Part shown: positions 31,384 to 40,205 of the stretch, in pieces
How the letters are laid out: every line of letters begins with the position of its first letter
Position numbering within the stretch: position 1 is the stretch's first letter
NCBI GenBank assembly: GCA_964476835.1
Contig: CAYZCE010000007.1
Span: 7,939 to 71,938, forward strand
From: PALSA-926 sp964476835
GTDB taxonomy: Bacteria; Pseudomonadota; Alphaproteobacteria; Micavibrionales; UBA2020
Reading direction: 5' to 3'
DNA: 64,000 nt
Made by a program: the position numbers and the translations under genes
Notes under the pieces: generated by a model
Databases searched by the model: none
Told to the model about the DNA's origin: nothing
The model's input: only the letters and a program-made list of their open reading frames with translations

Positions 31384-34300
31384 TTAGAAGTGAACCGTGC
31401 CGCGGACGATACCGGTGTGCGCGGCATAGTCGCTCTTGTAGGTGTAGTCGTAGTTTGCCGACAGATCCCAGTTCGCAGGCGTCGAGTAGATCAGGCCAGC
31501 GCCGGCGTTGAACTCGCCGCGTGCCGGGTCTGCGCCCTGCGTCTTGAAGGCCGGGCCGCCCGCGAGGAAGTGCGAGGTCGACTCGACGTTGTCGGAAAGG
31601 AGGTCGTACGCATAGCCCGCGCTGATGGAAGGCTTCAGCTTCGCGCCTGCGTCGTTCTTGAGGTTCCACATCGCGGTCAGGCCGGCGCCGACCTTCAGGC
31701 TGTCTGCATCTTCCGCGTCGACGGTGAGCAGCGGTGCGCCCGAACCGGTTTCGGTGTAGCCGTCCGTTGCCAGGTGCAGGTACGACGCCGAGAGGCTCGG
31801 GGTGACGGTCAGGCCGTGGCCTGCCGCGTAGTCCTTGCCGCCGGCCAGCTGCGCCGAGTAGAGGTCGCTGCTGTAGTCGGCATTCGCAGTGCCGCCCAGG
31901 CCGCCGACGTCGTGGCGTGCGTTGGAGATGTCGTTATACGCGTAGCCGATCTGGCCGTTGACGAAGTAGCCCTGCGCCAGATCCTTGCTTGCGTAGAGGT
32001 TGACGCCGTAGCTGTCGATGTCGGTGCCGGTCGTGTTGGCATCCTTCGCGTCGGCGTTGGTCTTGCCGTAGTTGAAGGAGATGCCGAGCACGCCGTTCTT
32101 GATGAGCTTGGTGGTGTCGAGGCCCATCGCGGTGCCGAAGCTGTCGGCATCGTAGCCGGCAACGCCGTCACGCATGTCCTGCTTCGCCTTTTGGCCGAAC
32201 GCCTGCACCCAGAAGCTTGCGCCGTTGGTGCCGGAGCCGGCAGCGACGCCTTCCTGCGGGTTGGAAGCGGTGGTCTCGCCGTGCATGACGTTGAACATGC
32301 GGGTCTGCGCGATGTGCTGGACCGATTCACCGAAGCTGTTCGCCGCGATGCTGGCCTGGCCGCTGACATCCGGGGTGACGCTGTCGATGATGTGCTGCGC
32401 ACCCTTGGTGTCGCCGTCTTCGACTGCAGCCTGGAGCTTGCCGAGGACTGCATCGATCGCCGTGTCGCCCGTGAGGGATTCGAGGATATCGGTGACGTTC
32501 GACTGCTCGGACGACAGGGAGCCGCCTTCGACTTCGGAAATCGACTTGCGGGTCGCCACGATGACGAAGTTGCCTTCGTCGTCGGTATCCTGCGTGAAGC
32601 TCAGCAGGGCCGAGGTCGCGCCGGTGAGGTCGAGGTTGGTGCCGAGGTCGGCGACGCCGGTGCCGGCATCGTTGCCGTCGATGATGACGAACTTGGTGCC
32701 GTCGGCGACGTAGATGTCGTTGGCGCGGGTGACGACGATAGTCGCGTCTTCGTCAACCGTCGCGTTGCCGCTCGCGGTGACATGGCCGATCGTGGTCGAG
32801 CCGGTGATCGCGACATCGAGTTCCTGGCCCGCGTCCAGCGTGAAGGTGCCGGCCGTAACCGAGAGCGTGTTGCCCGCGATGTCGGTGAGGTCCGCTGCAT
32901 TGGCGTTGCCCGTGACCGTCAGCGTGTGGCCGGTGCCGGTGATGCTCAGGCTGCCGAGCGCGCCGAGCGTGCCGGTGATCGTGCCGTTCGCCGTGGCCGT
33001 CAGGCTGCCTTCGCCGGCGGAGCCGCCCGCAACGTTCGCCTTGATGCTGCCGCCGTCGAGCGACAGGGCGCCGTTGTCGTTCAGCGTGATAGACGCCGCC
33101 TGTACCGTGCCTGCGGTGGTCGAGAAGGTCGAATCTTCATCAACGTTGACCGCGCCCGAGAACGTCAGGTTGGCCGCGGAAACAAGCTTGCTGCCGCCGG
33201 TGACGTCGAGGGTGTTCAGATTCGTCGTAGAAGCGACATTCTGGGTGACCGTGCCGGGGCCGGTGACCGTGATGGTGTTGACGTCTTGTGCATCAGCACC
33301 CACCAGTGCGCGGTCGATGATGATGTTGTTGTAGTAGGTGTCGAAGGTGACGTTGTTGGTGTCGCCGTCGGTGGTGTCGCCGCCGATGGTGAAGGTGCCG
33401 GCGGTCATGCCGGTTTCAGCCTTGACGTTGCCGAGGAAGGTGACGTCCGTATTGGCACCGTCAGCGCCGATTTGGATCGACGCGATGTTCGCGCCGATAT
33501 CCTTCACGAAGTGAACGTCAGCGCCGCCGGCAACAACGACATTGTTGGTTTCGGTGCTGTTCGCGCCCTTCACGACTGCATTGATGATGTTGTAGCTGTC
33601 GAAGGTGGCCGTGTTGACGTCGCCCGCGTGGCCGTCGCCGCCGAGGATGATGTTATCCGCGGTGACATAGCCGTTGAAGGTCGCCGACGAATTGCCCGCC
33701 GTCTTGTCGATGGTGACGTCGCCGCCCAATTCGATCTCGGCGTCGCTGAAGGTCACGCCCGCCGCGTTCGCGACGACCATGCTGCCTTCGCCGCCGATGT
33801 AGGAGTCGACGTTCTGCGCGAGGGTGCCGTTGAAGACCAGCGTCGAGTCGCTGCCGATCACGTAGGTGCCGTTGGCATAGAGGTCGCCGCCGATGTTCAG
33901 GGTCGATTGGATGAGGGTGATTTCATCCAGCGCCGCGCCCGAGGTGCCGAGGCTGCCGGATACGGTGGCGGTCGCATCTTCGACGTTCACGGAGCCGGCG
34001 TGGTTGGTCTGGCCGTAGATGTCGCCGGTGACGTTGCCGCCAACGAGGGTCAGTCCCGAGTCGCTATCCAGCGCGATGTCGGCCGTGATGGTGCCGCTGT
34101 TGCTGGTGACCATGCCGCCGTTGACGGTCAGCAGGCCCGACAGCGTGATGTCGTTGTCGGAGATGAAGTTGGTGTCGTTGATCGTCAGGTTGGTCAGCTT
34201 GGTCGTCCACGCGGCTTCCTGCGTGACGCTGTAATCGCTGTTGCCGTTGATGACGATGTTGTTGGTGTCTTCCGCGTCCGCGCCCTGGAGCTTGTTGTTC

Positions 34301-36030
34301 AGGGTGACGTTGTGGTCATACGCCGCGAAGGTCACGGTGTTGACGTCGCCGTCGGTGCCGTCGCCGCCGATGGTGATGTTGCCCGAAGCGATGTTGCCGT
34401 AGAAGGCGACCGACGAGTTGGCGCCGTCAGCGCCGATCTGGATGTTGTTGATGTTGGCGCCGATGTCCGAATAGACGTTGACGCTGCCGCCGCCGGCGAT
34501 GGTGATGTTGTTGGTTTCGATGCTGTCCGCGCCCGCGATGTCGACGTAGACGTTCGCGTTGCCGCCGAAGATGACGGTGTTGACGTCGCCCGCATGGCCG
34601 TCGCCGCCGAGGATCAGGCTGTCGCCGTGAACTTCATCGTTGAAGGTCGCGGTCGCGTTGCCGGCGATCGAGTTGACCGTGATGGCCTGGACGTCAACCG
34701 TGCCGTTGAAGATCGCGCCGGCCACCGAGGTGTTGGACACGGTAAGTTGGCCGTAGCCGTCGCCGTTGTTGATGGCGCCGGTGACCGTCTGCTTGGTGCC
34801 GCCGTTGAGGGTCAGCGTGCCGTAGTAGCCGATCGACAGGCCGTTGGCGGTGCCGATGTCGCCGCCGACCGTCAGAGAGCTGTCATAGTTCATCTCGATC
34901 TGGTTGAGCTTGCCGGTCGCGGAGCCGAGGCTGCCGCTGACGATGACCGTCATGTCGTTGTCGATGTAGACGGAACCCTTGCCGGTGTTGGAAGAGTCGA
35001 TGATGTCGCCGCCAACATTGATGGTGCTACCGCCGCCGAAGTCGGACGTGAATTCAACATCGCCGTCCTGGCCGTCGAAGTCGATGGTGCCGTTCGACGC
35101 GGTGTTGACGTCGTGCGAGAACTCGAGTTCACCCGCATCCGAGAAGTGGATGGTCGCTGCGTCAACGGTACCGTAGAAGTACGTGCTGTCGGTGTTGCTG
35201 ACGTCGATCTTGTGCAGGAACTTGGTGGCGCCGATGTCGCCGTGGAAAGTCTGGTCGGTGTTGAGGACGATGGTGCCCTCGTTGTTGCCGCCGCCGTCGA
35301 TGGTGCCGAAGACGTCGTCGGAACCGTTGGTGTCAAAGACGATGCTGGCGATGCCCTTGGTATCGTCGCCCGAGTCATTCAGGACTGCGCCGCTGCCGAA
35401 GTCGACGGCAACGTTACCGAGGCCATCTTCGTCGTCGTAGTCGCCGCCGCTGTTGATGGCCAGGATCGCGTTAGCACCCGCCGCCGAACCGGCGGTGATG
35501 CTGGTGGAACCCGCGAAGAAGTTGTCGGTGTTGCCGCCGGAGGTGCCGACAGACAGCAAGACGTCGTGACCAGCATCGTCGGATTCATCGTTGCTGATGT
35601 TGAGGCTGTCGACCGAGAAGTTGTGCGCGACAAGGGTGGTGATCGAGGCATCGTTGGCGTCAACGCCGGTGACGTTGAAGGCGCCGTTGATCTCGACGCC
35701 GACGGCGCCGCCGATGTTGACGCTGAGGTCGGCGCTTTCGCCGGTGGTGATCGTCAGGGTGCCGTTGGGAGATGCGTTGAAGTCGACGACGTTGCCGAGC
35801 ACGAAAGCATCGGTGCCGTTGGTGCCGTCGTCAGCGGTGCCGTTGTTGGTGATGATGGCATCATAGCTATCGATATCCAAGCTGTCGCCGGAGTTGGCGG
35901 CAAAGTCATCGGCCCACACTTGGCCGTCCGCCGTCGGGGAGTGCGTGCCTGCGTGCGCTTGCAGAGCCGAGAAAGACACCGCGACGAGGGCGGTACCGGT
36001 GAGAAGCGCTTTTTTCAGGTTGATAGCCAT
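31384..36030 (-). CDS. Autotransporter-like outer-membrane protein 4 (giant, Asp/Asn-rich)
   Basis: A 1548-aa predicted autotransporter. The signal peptide starts MAINLKKALLTGTALVAVSF and ends at AHA near residue 28. The passenger (to about 1250) is rich in Asp, Asn and Gly and very acidic. It contains two tandem repeats of about 325 residues, each with LILGGDGHAGDVNT/IILGGDGHAGDVNT, DIGANI.NIQIGADGAN and TIGGD.TDGD.N.VTF motifs, which may bind calcium. A helical stalk (AAVEDGDTKGAQHIIDSVTP) leads to the barrel (FWVQAFGQKAKQDMRDGVAG to GIVRGTVHF). The ATG at 36030 has AAAGGAG in front and is preferred to an upstream ATG that adds a non-signal leader. A promoter lies 90-120 bases upstream. Role inferred as surface adhesin or S-layer-like protein. 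Confidence 0.88.
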   Translation of the reverse strand: MAINLKKALLTGTALVAVSFSALQAHAGTHSPTADGQVWADDFAANSGDSLDIDSYDAIITNNGTADDGTNGTDAFVLGNVVDFNASPNGTLTITTGESADLSVNIGGAVGVEINGAFNVTGVDANDASITTLVAHNFSVDSLNISNDESDDAGHDVLLSVGTSGGNTDNFFAGSTSITAGSAAGANAILAINSGGDYDDEDGLGNVAVDFGSGAVLNDSGDDTKGIASIVFDTNGSDDVFGTIDGGGNNEGTIVLNTDQTFHGDIGATKFLHKIDVSNTDSTYFYGTVDAATIHFSDAGELEFSHDVNTASNGTIDFDGQDGDVEFTSDFGGGSTINVGGDIIDSSNTGKGSVYIDNDMTVIVSGSLGSATGKLNQIEMNYDSSLTVGGDIGTANGLSIGYYGTLTLNGGTKQTVTGAINNGDGYGQLTVSNTSVAGAIFNGTVDVQAITVNSIAGNATATFNDEVHGDSLILGGDGHAGDVNTVIFGGNANVYVDIAGADSIETNNITIAGGGSVNVYSDIGANINNIQIGADGANSSVAFYGNIASGNITIGGDGTDGDVNTVTFAAYDHNVTLNNKLQGADAEDTNNIVINGNSDYSVTQEAAWTTKLTNLTINDTNFISDNDITLSGLLTVNGGMVTSNSGTITADIALDSDSGLTLVGGNVTGDIYGQTNHAGSVNVEDATATVSGSLGTSGAALDEITLIQSTLNIGGDLYANGTYVIGSDSTLVFNGTLAQNVDSYIGGEGSMVVANAAGVTFSDAEIELGGDVTIDKTAGNSSATFNGYVTADNIILGGDGHAGDVNTATFDSYNIINAVVKGANSTETNNVVVAGGADVHFVKDIGANIASIQIGADGANTDVTFLGNVKAETGMTAGTFTIGGDTTDGDTNNVTFDTYYNNIIIDRALVGADAQDVNTITVTGPGTVTQNVASTTNLNTLDVTGGSKLVSAANLTFSGAVNVDEDSTFSTTAGTVQAASITLNDNGALSLDGGSIKANVAGGSAGEGSLTATANGTITGTLGALGSLSITGTGHTLTVTGNANAADLTDIAGNTLSVTAGTFTLDAGQELDVAITGSTTIGHVTASGNATVDEDATIVVTRANDIYVADGTKFVIIDGNDAGTGVADLGTNLDLTGATSALLSFTQDTDDEGNFVIVATRKSISEVEGGSLSSEQSNVTDILESLTGDTAIDAVLGKLQAAVEDGDTKGAQHIIDSVTPDVSGQASIAANSFGESVQHIAQTRMFNVMHGETTASNPQEGVAAGSGTNGASFWVQAFGQKAKQDMRDGVAGYDADSFGTAMGLDTTKLIKNGVLGISFNYGKTNADAKDANTTGTDIDSYGVNLYASKDLAQGYFVNGQIGYAYNDISNARHDVGGLGGTANADYSSDLYSAQLAGGKDYAAGHGLTVTPSLSASYLHLATDGYTETGSGAPLLTVDAEDADSLKVGAGLTAMWNLKNDAGAKLKPSISAGYAYDLLSDNVESTSHFLAGGPAFKTQGADPARGEFNAGAGLIYSTPANWDLSANYDYTYKSDYAAHTGIVRGTVHF
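32975..34945 (-). repeat. Two tandem ~980-bp repeats in autotransporter 4
   Basis: Copy 1 begins near 34945 (GSLGSATGKLNQIEM) and copy 2 near 33960 (GSLGTSGAALDEITL). They match in the same order through FNDEV/FNGYV, GGDGHAGDVNT, IGANI, IQIGADGAN, GADAEDTNNI/GADAQDVNTI and the following LSGLLTV/FSGAVNV. A third partial start (GTLGALGSLSIT) follows. Boundaries are approximate. Confidence 0.75.
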
Positions 36031-36121
36031 GGTGGATAGACTCCTTTGTGACGGTGTGAAGGCGATAGAAAAATGAAACACTTAGAGAATTAAAAAACGA
36101 CGTGATCGTCGCACTGCAGAA

Positions 36122-36151
36122 CTTATATCATTGGATTTGTTCAACTCACAA
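36122..36151 (-). promoter_or_regulatory. Candidate promoter of autotransporter 4
   Basis: TTGTGA-N18-TATAAG on the minus strand, giving a leader of about 85 bases. The rest of the 287-base gap 36031-36317 has no gene; a 14-mer TTTATACAACAATG at 36184-36197 also occurs upstream of autotransporter 2 (26167-26180). Confidence 0.4.
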
Positions 36152-36317
36152 CCCACCGTTTCAAAAAACGGCCCGCTGTGATATTTATACAACAATGTTT
36201 TCCACAGAAATGAAACATGCTTTCTATTTTTCAGAAAGCGAATTCGATGGCTGTTGACCGCCGCTGCCGCCTGACGCACACTCGCTACACTATATTAAGA
36301 AAGGACTCAACCACCCC

Positions 36318-36890
36318 ATGGCCGCCGAACTCAACCTGACGCGCATCCGCGATTCCAAGATCATCGCGCTCGTCTCTATCGTGATCATCTTCCTCACCAA
36401 GCAGATGTACGCGCCCGAAACGGCCGAGCACCTGGTCATCGACTATCTCGGCTATTTCCTGATCTCGTTCTGCGCGCTGGGCCGCGTGTACACGACGGCG
36501 TTCCTCGGCGGGCACAAGAACGCGGAGCTCATCACCTACGGCCCCTTCTCGGTCGTGCGCAACCCGCTCTATTTCTTCTCGCTGCTCGGCGTGACGGGCA
36601 TCGCGATGGTCACCATGCACACGCTGGTCTGGCTGTTCGCGCCTGTGGCCTTCATCTTTCTCTACCATTTCCTGATCGGCCGCGAGGAAAAGTTCCTGTC
36701 GGGCAAGTTCGGGCAGGTTTATGAAGACTATAAAAAGCGCGTGCCGCGCCTGCTCCCGAACCCGGCGCTCTATGTCGCGCCCGAGACCGTGCCGATGGTG
36801 CCGAAGTACCTGAAGAACGCGCTGTTCGACGCGATCTGGTGGTTCGTGCCGTTCCCGGTGCTCGAAATCCTTGAGCACTTCAAGTCTTAA
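36318..36890 (+). CDS. Isoprenylcysteine/phospholipid methyltransferase-family membrane protein
   Basis: A 190-aa integral membrane protein with about four or five hydrophobic segments (about 14-32, 44-60, 90-125, 170-183). The family signature is the C-terminal SAM-binding part: GPFSVVRNPLYFFSLLGVTG, then the REEKFLSGKFGQVYEDYKKR motif followed by VPRLLP. This is typical of the ICMT/PEMT-like methyltransferases found in many bacteria, whose substrates are mostly unknown. A phospholipid amine or isoprenoid substrate is possible; psd and pssA are 13 kb away but not linked. The ATG has an AAAGGA site 12 bases upstream, and the stop is 33 bases before the next small gene. Confidence 0.8.
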   Translation: MAAELNLTRIRDSKIIALVSIVIIFLTKQMYAPETAEHLVIDYLGYFLISFCALGRVYTTAFLGGHKNAELITYGPFSVVRNPLYFFSLLGVTGIAMVTMHTLVWLFAPVAFIFLYHFLIGREEKFLSGKFGQVYEDYKKRVPRLLPNPALYVAPETVPMVPKYLKNALFDAIWWFVPFPVLEILEHFKS

Positions 36891-36922
36891 GCGCTATACT
36901 GGCGGGGAAAGGGAGCTTCACC

Positions 36923-37147
36923 ATGACCATCCCGCCGCTTGTCCGCCTGACGTTTTTCTGCCTGCTCGCGCTTGCGATCGGCACCCTCGGGGTCGCCAGC
37001 TTCACCGGCCTGCTCTCCAGCTATGGCGACGGCAAGGAAGCTGTGCTGATGACCGCCGACCACAGCTTCAAGTTCCCGACCGACGAGAAATCGCTGCAAT
37101 CGCTGGCCGCGCACCTCTCGGGCGTCGAGCCTGCCGCAGGCAACTAA
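36923..37147 (+). CDS. Hypothetical small membrane-anchored protein
   Basis: A 74-aa protein with one hydrophobic segment at residues 6-31 (signal anchor or uncleaved signal) and a short polar part that would be periplasmic. An AAAGGGAG ribosome site lies 7 bases before the ATG. It probably shares a transcript with the methyltransferase gene 33 bases upstream. The stop is 6 bases from the convergent asd stop. I do not recognise a family. Confidence 0.65.
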   Translation: MTIPPLVRLTFFCLLALAIGTLGVASFTGLLSSYGDGKEAVLMTADHSFKFPTDEKSLQSLAAHLSGVEPAAGN

Positions 37148-37153
37148 TCTAAT

Positions 37154-38173
37154 TTACAAGTATTCGTTCGCGAGGATTTCCGCGATCTGCACCGCGTTGG
37201 TGGCCGCGCCCTTGCGCAGGTTGTCGGCGACGACCCACAGCGACAAGCCGTTCTTGACGGACTCATCCTGGCGGATGCGGCTGACGTAGACAAAGTCCTC
37301 GCCCGAGACTTCCGCCGGCGTGACGAAGCCGTCTTCGGGGTCGTGCGTGTCGATGACATGCACGCCGGGCGCCTTTTGCAGCAGCTTGCGCGCCGCATCT
37401 GCGGTGATCTTCTTCTCGAACTCGACGTTGACGGCTTCGGAATGGCACACGAAGACCGGCACGCGCACGCAGGTGGCGGAAACCTCGATGTCGGCGCCGA
37501 GGATCTTTTTCGTCTCGACGCGCATCTTCCATTCTTCCTTCGTCCAGCCGTCGTCCATGAAGACGTCGATCTGCGGGATGACGTTGAAGGAAATTTGCTT
37601 GGCAAAGATGGTGCGCTTGGGAGAACTGTTGGCATAGACCGCGCGCGTCTGGTCGAACAATTCATCCATCGCCGCACGGCCCGCGCCGGAGACGGATTGA
37701 TAGGTGGATACGACCACGCGCTTGATTTTGGCCGCGTCATGCAGCGGCTTGAGCGCGACGACCATCTGGATGGTCGAGCAATTTGGGTTGGCGATGATGC
37801 CTTTTTTGGTGTAGTCCGCGATGGCTTCCGGGTTCACTTCCGGCACCACCAGCGGCACGTCGGGATCCATGCGGAAGAACGACGAATTATCGATGATCAC
37901 CGCGCCGGCCTTCGCCGCCTTGGGTGCGAAAACCTTGGAAACTGCGGAGCCGGCGGAGGCCAGCACGATATCGACGCCCTTGAAGTCGAAAGTGTCGAGG
38001 TTCTGCACCTTCAGGATATGGTCGTCGCCGAACGACACTTCACGGCCCGCCGAGCGTTGGGAGGCGAGCGCATAGACTTCGCTGGCCGGGAATTTGCGTT
38101 CCGCCAGCCCGGCGAGCATGGCTTGCCCGACGTTGCCCGTTGCACCGACGACCGCGACTTTATATGATGACAT
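37154..38173 (-). CDS. asd: Aspartate-semialdehyde dehydrogenase
   Basis: Reduces aspartyl phosphate to aspartate semialdehyde with NADPH, the branch point to diaminopimelate/lysine, threonine and methionine. The 339-aa product has the Rossmann start VAVVGATGNVGQAMLAGL, ASAGSAVSKVF, the active-site NPNCSTIQMVVAL (Cys near 132), VSTYQSVSGAGRAAMDEL, and the C-terminal CVRVPVFVCHSEAVNVEF segment with catalytic His. The ATG at 38173 has an AGAGGT ribosome site. It diverges from the CoA-transferase gene with just 27 bases between start codons. Its product supplies meso-diaminopimelate for MurE. Confidence 0.97.
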   Translation of the reverse strand: MSSYKVAVVGATGNVGQAMLAGLAERKFPASEVYALASQRSAGREVSFGDDHILKVQNLDTFDFKGVDIVLASAGSAVSKVFAPKAAKAGAVIIDNSSFFRMDPDVPLVVPEVNPEAIADYTKKGIIANPNCSTIQMVVALKPLHDAAKIKRVVVSTYQSVSGAGRAAMDELFDQTRAVYANSSPKRTIFAKQISFNVIPQIDVFMDDGWTKEEWKMRVETKKILGADIEVSATCVRVPVFVCHSEAVNVEFEKKITADAARKLLQKAPGVHVIDTHDPEDGFVTPAEVSGEDFVYVSRIRQDESVKNGLSLWVVADNLRKGAATNAVQIAEILANEYL

Positions 38174-38200
38174 GAAGACCTCTTTCTACTGGGCAACATA

Positions 38201-39415
38201 ATGACTGAAAACAATGGCCCGCTCAAGGGCGTTCGCGTGCTCGACATGTCGCGCATCCTCGCGGGGCCGAGCGCCACGCAGATCCTCGGTGACTACGGCG
38301 CTGACGTCATCAAGGTCGAGAAGCCCGGACAGGGCGACGATACCCGCAAATGGGGCCCGCCGTTCCTGAAAGACAAGGGCGGTAAAGATACGACCGAGAG
38401 CGCCTATTACCTCTCCGCCAACCGCAACAAGCGCTCCCTCGCGCTCGACTTCACCAAGCCCGAAGGGCTAGCGGTGCTGAAGAAGCTGCTCGGCAGCTGC
38501 GACATCCTGTTCGAGAACTACAAGCACGGCACCTTGGAACGCTACGGCCTCGGCTACGAACAGCTCAAGACGGAATTCCCGCGCCTGATCTATTGCTCGC
38601 TGACCGGTTTCGGCCACACCGGGCCGTATAAAGACCGCGCGGGCTACGACTATCTCATTCAGGGCATGGGCGGCGTGATGAGCCTCAACGGCCCCATCGA
38701 CGGCGATCCGTACAAGATGCCCGTCGCCTTCGCGGACATCATGACAGGCCTCTACGCGCTCAACGGCATCCTCGCCGCGCTCTATGCGCGCGAGAAAACC
38801 GGCCACGGCCAGATGATCGACATCGCGCTGCTCGATACGCAAGTCGCTGTCATGTCGAACGTCGCGCAATATTACCTGACTGGCGGCAAACCGCCCGCGC
38901 GCATGGGCAACGGGCACCTGACGATCGTGCCCTACGAAGTCTTCAAGGCATCGGACGGCTACATCGTGCTCGCCGTCGGCAACGACCGCCAGTTCGCGGA
39001 TTTCTGCGCGGTCGCCGGCAAGCCCGAACTCGCCGCCGATCCGCGCTTCACCGAGAACAAGAACCGCGTGCGCAACCGCGACATCCTCGTGCCCGTCGTG
39101 CGCGACCTCGTCGCGCAGAAGACGCGCGACGCATGGATCGCGGCGCTGGAAGAGAAAGACGTCCCCTGCGGTCCCGTCAACACGATGCCGGAAGTCTTCG
39201 ACGACCCGCAGGTGAAGGCGCGCGGGCTGGCATTCGAGATGGCGCATGACGTCGCGCCCGTGACACTGCTCGCCAATCCCGTCGTCTTTTCTGAAACCCC
39301 CGTCTCCTACCGCCGCGCCCCGCCGACGCTGGGGCGTGATACGGATGAGGTATTGAAGGAAGCCGGTCTTTCCGCCGATGAGATTGCAGTGTTGAAAGAA
39401 AAGGGCGCAGTTTAA
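38201..39415 (+). CDS. Class III CoA-transferase (CaiB/BaiF family)
   Basis: Transfers CoA between carboxylic acids through a ternary mechanism. The 404-aa product has the N-terminal GVRVLDMSRILAGPSATQIL, GADVIKVEKPGQGDDTRKWG, NRNKRSLALDFTKPEG, ENYKHGTLERYGLGYEQL, YCSLTGFGHTGPYKDRAGYD and the VAFADIMTGLYALNGILAAL motif with the catalytic Asp (near 180). This pattern fits the formyl-CoA/succinyl-CoA transferase group; the true substrate cannot be told from sequence (several family members are annotated as acyl-CoA:carnitine, oxalate or dicarboxylate transferases). The upstream ribosome site is weak. A REP-like palindrome follows the stop. Confidence 0.9.
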   Translation: MTENNGPLKGVRVLDMSRILAGPSATQILGDYGADVIKVEKPGQGDDTRKWGPPFLKDKGGKDTTESAYYLSANRNKRSLALDFTKPEGLAVLKKLLGSCDILFENYKHGTLERYGLGYEQLKTEFPRLIYCSLTGFGHTGPYKDRAGYDYLIQGMGGVMSLNGPIDGDPYKMPVAFADIMTGLYALNGILAALYAREKTGHGQMIDIALLDTQVAVMSNVAQYYLTGGKPPARMGNGHLTIVPYEVFKASDGYIVLAVGNDRQFADFCAVAGKPELAADPRFTENKNRVRNRDILVPVVRDLVAQKTRDAWIAALEEKDVPCGPVNTMPEVFDDPQVKARGLAFEMAHDVAPVTLLANPVVFSETPVSYRRAPPTLGRDTDEVLKEAGLSADEIAVLKEKGAV

Positions 39416-39417
39416 TT

Positions 39418-39510
39418 CCCTCTCCCTTCGGGAGAGGGTTAGGGAGAGGGATTTCCCCGCACCCGACACCTGTACAATCCCTCACCCTTCCCTCTCCCGG
39501 AGGGAGAGGG
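39418..39510. repeat. REP-like palindromic element
   Basis: Two hairpins with the same arms: CCCTCTCCC-TTC-GGGAGAGGG at 39418-39438 and CCCTCTCCC-GGA-GGGAGAGGG at 39490-39510, and the whole 93 bases are themselves roughly inverted. It sits between the CoA-transferase stop and plsY. This is the layout of REP/BIME or small MITE-type intergenic repeats in proteobacteria; it may also act as a terminator. Confidence 0.75.
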
Positions 39511-39575
39511 AGATATCTTGCAATCCGCATTTTCCGCCTGTACTCTTTTCAAACATTCAAACCAAGGTGCTCTCC

Positions 39576-40205
39576 ATGTCGCTTCTCTTCACCCAAACGC
39601 CGATTGACTGGATATCGGTGACGCTGTTCTTCCTGTTCGGCTATCTCTCGGGCAGCGTGCCGTACGGCCTGCTGCTGGGCAAGCTGGCGGGGCTGGGCGA
39701 TATCCGCAAGTCGGGGTCGGGCAATATCGGCGCGACCAACGTGCTGCGCCTCGGCGGCAAGAAGCTGGCGATCGCGACGCTGCTGCTCGATGCGCTCAAG
39801 GGCACCATCCCCGTGCTGATCGCGAAGCATTGGAGCATGGATGCCGCTGTGATGACTGCGCTCGGCGCCTTCATCGGCCACCTCTTCCCGGTCTGGCTGC
39901 GCTTCAAGGGCGGCAAGGGCGTGGCGGTGGCGCTCGGCGTGATCTTCGCGCTATCGTGGAAGATCGGCATCATCCTCTGCCTGATCTGGCTGGCGACCGC
40001 ACTCTTCACCCAGTATTCGTCGGCCTCCGCGCTGATGGCGGCGGCCTGCGCGCCCATCGTCGCGGCGCTGCTGACGGCCGATCCGCAGATCATCTTCTTC
40101 ATGCTGCTGATCTCCATCGCCATCTGGGTCAAGCACCGCGAGAACATCAAGCGCCTCGCGAGCGGCACCGAAGGCAAGATCAACCTCGGCGCCAAGAAGA
40201 AATGA
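39576..40205 (+). CDS. plsY: Glycerol-3-phosphate acyltransferase PlsY
   Basis: Membrane enzyme that acylates glycerol-3-phosphate from acyl phosphate, the first step of phospholipid synthesis. The 209-aa product has about five membrane segments and the three conserved PlsY motifs: YLSGSVPYGLLLGKL, the SGSGNIGATNVLRLGGKK active-site loop, and GHLFPVWLRFKGGKGVAVALG, then KHRENIKRLASGTE. The ATG at 39576 is preferred to an upstream GTG because AAGG lies 8 bases before it. The stop overlaps dprA by four bases (ATGA), so the two are translated together. Confidence 0.97.
   Translation: MSLLFTQTPIDWISVTLFFLFGYLSGSVPYGLLLGKLAGLGDIRKSGSGNIGATNVLRLGGKKLAIATLLLDALKGTIPVLIAKHWSMDAAVMTALGAFIGHLFPVWLRFKGGKGVAVALGVIFALSWKIGIILCLIWLATALFTQYSSASALMAAACAPIVAALLTADPQIIFFMLLISIAIWVKHRENIKRLASGTEGKINLGAKKK

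Noticed and set aside
20700..36300. Autotransporter array as a genomic island with mobile-element borders
   Set aside because: No transposase, integrase, tRNA-linked repeat or obvious change in base composition was seen at either end; tandem duplication explains it without transfer.
39830..40201. Upstream extension of the dprA reading frame
   Set aside because: It is out of frame through plsY and gives an Arg/Gly-rich non-protein. The ATG at 40202 that overlaps the plsY stop gives the true DprA start.
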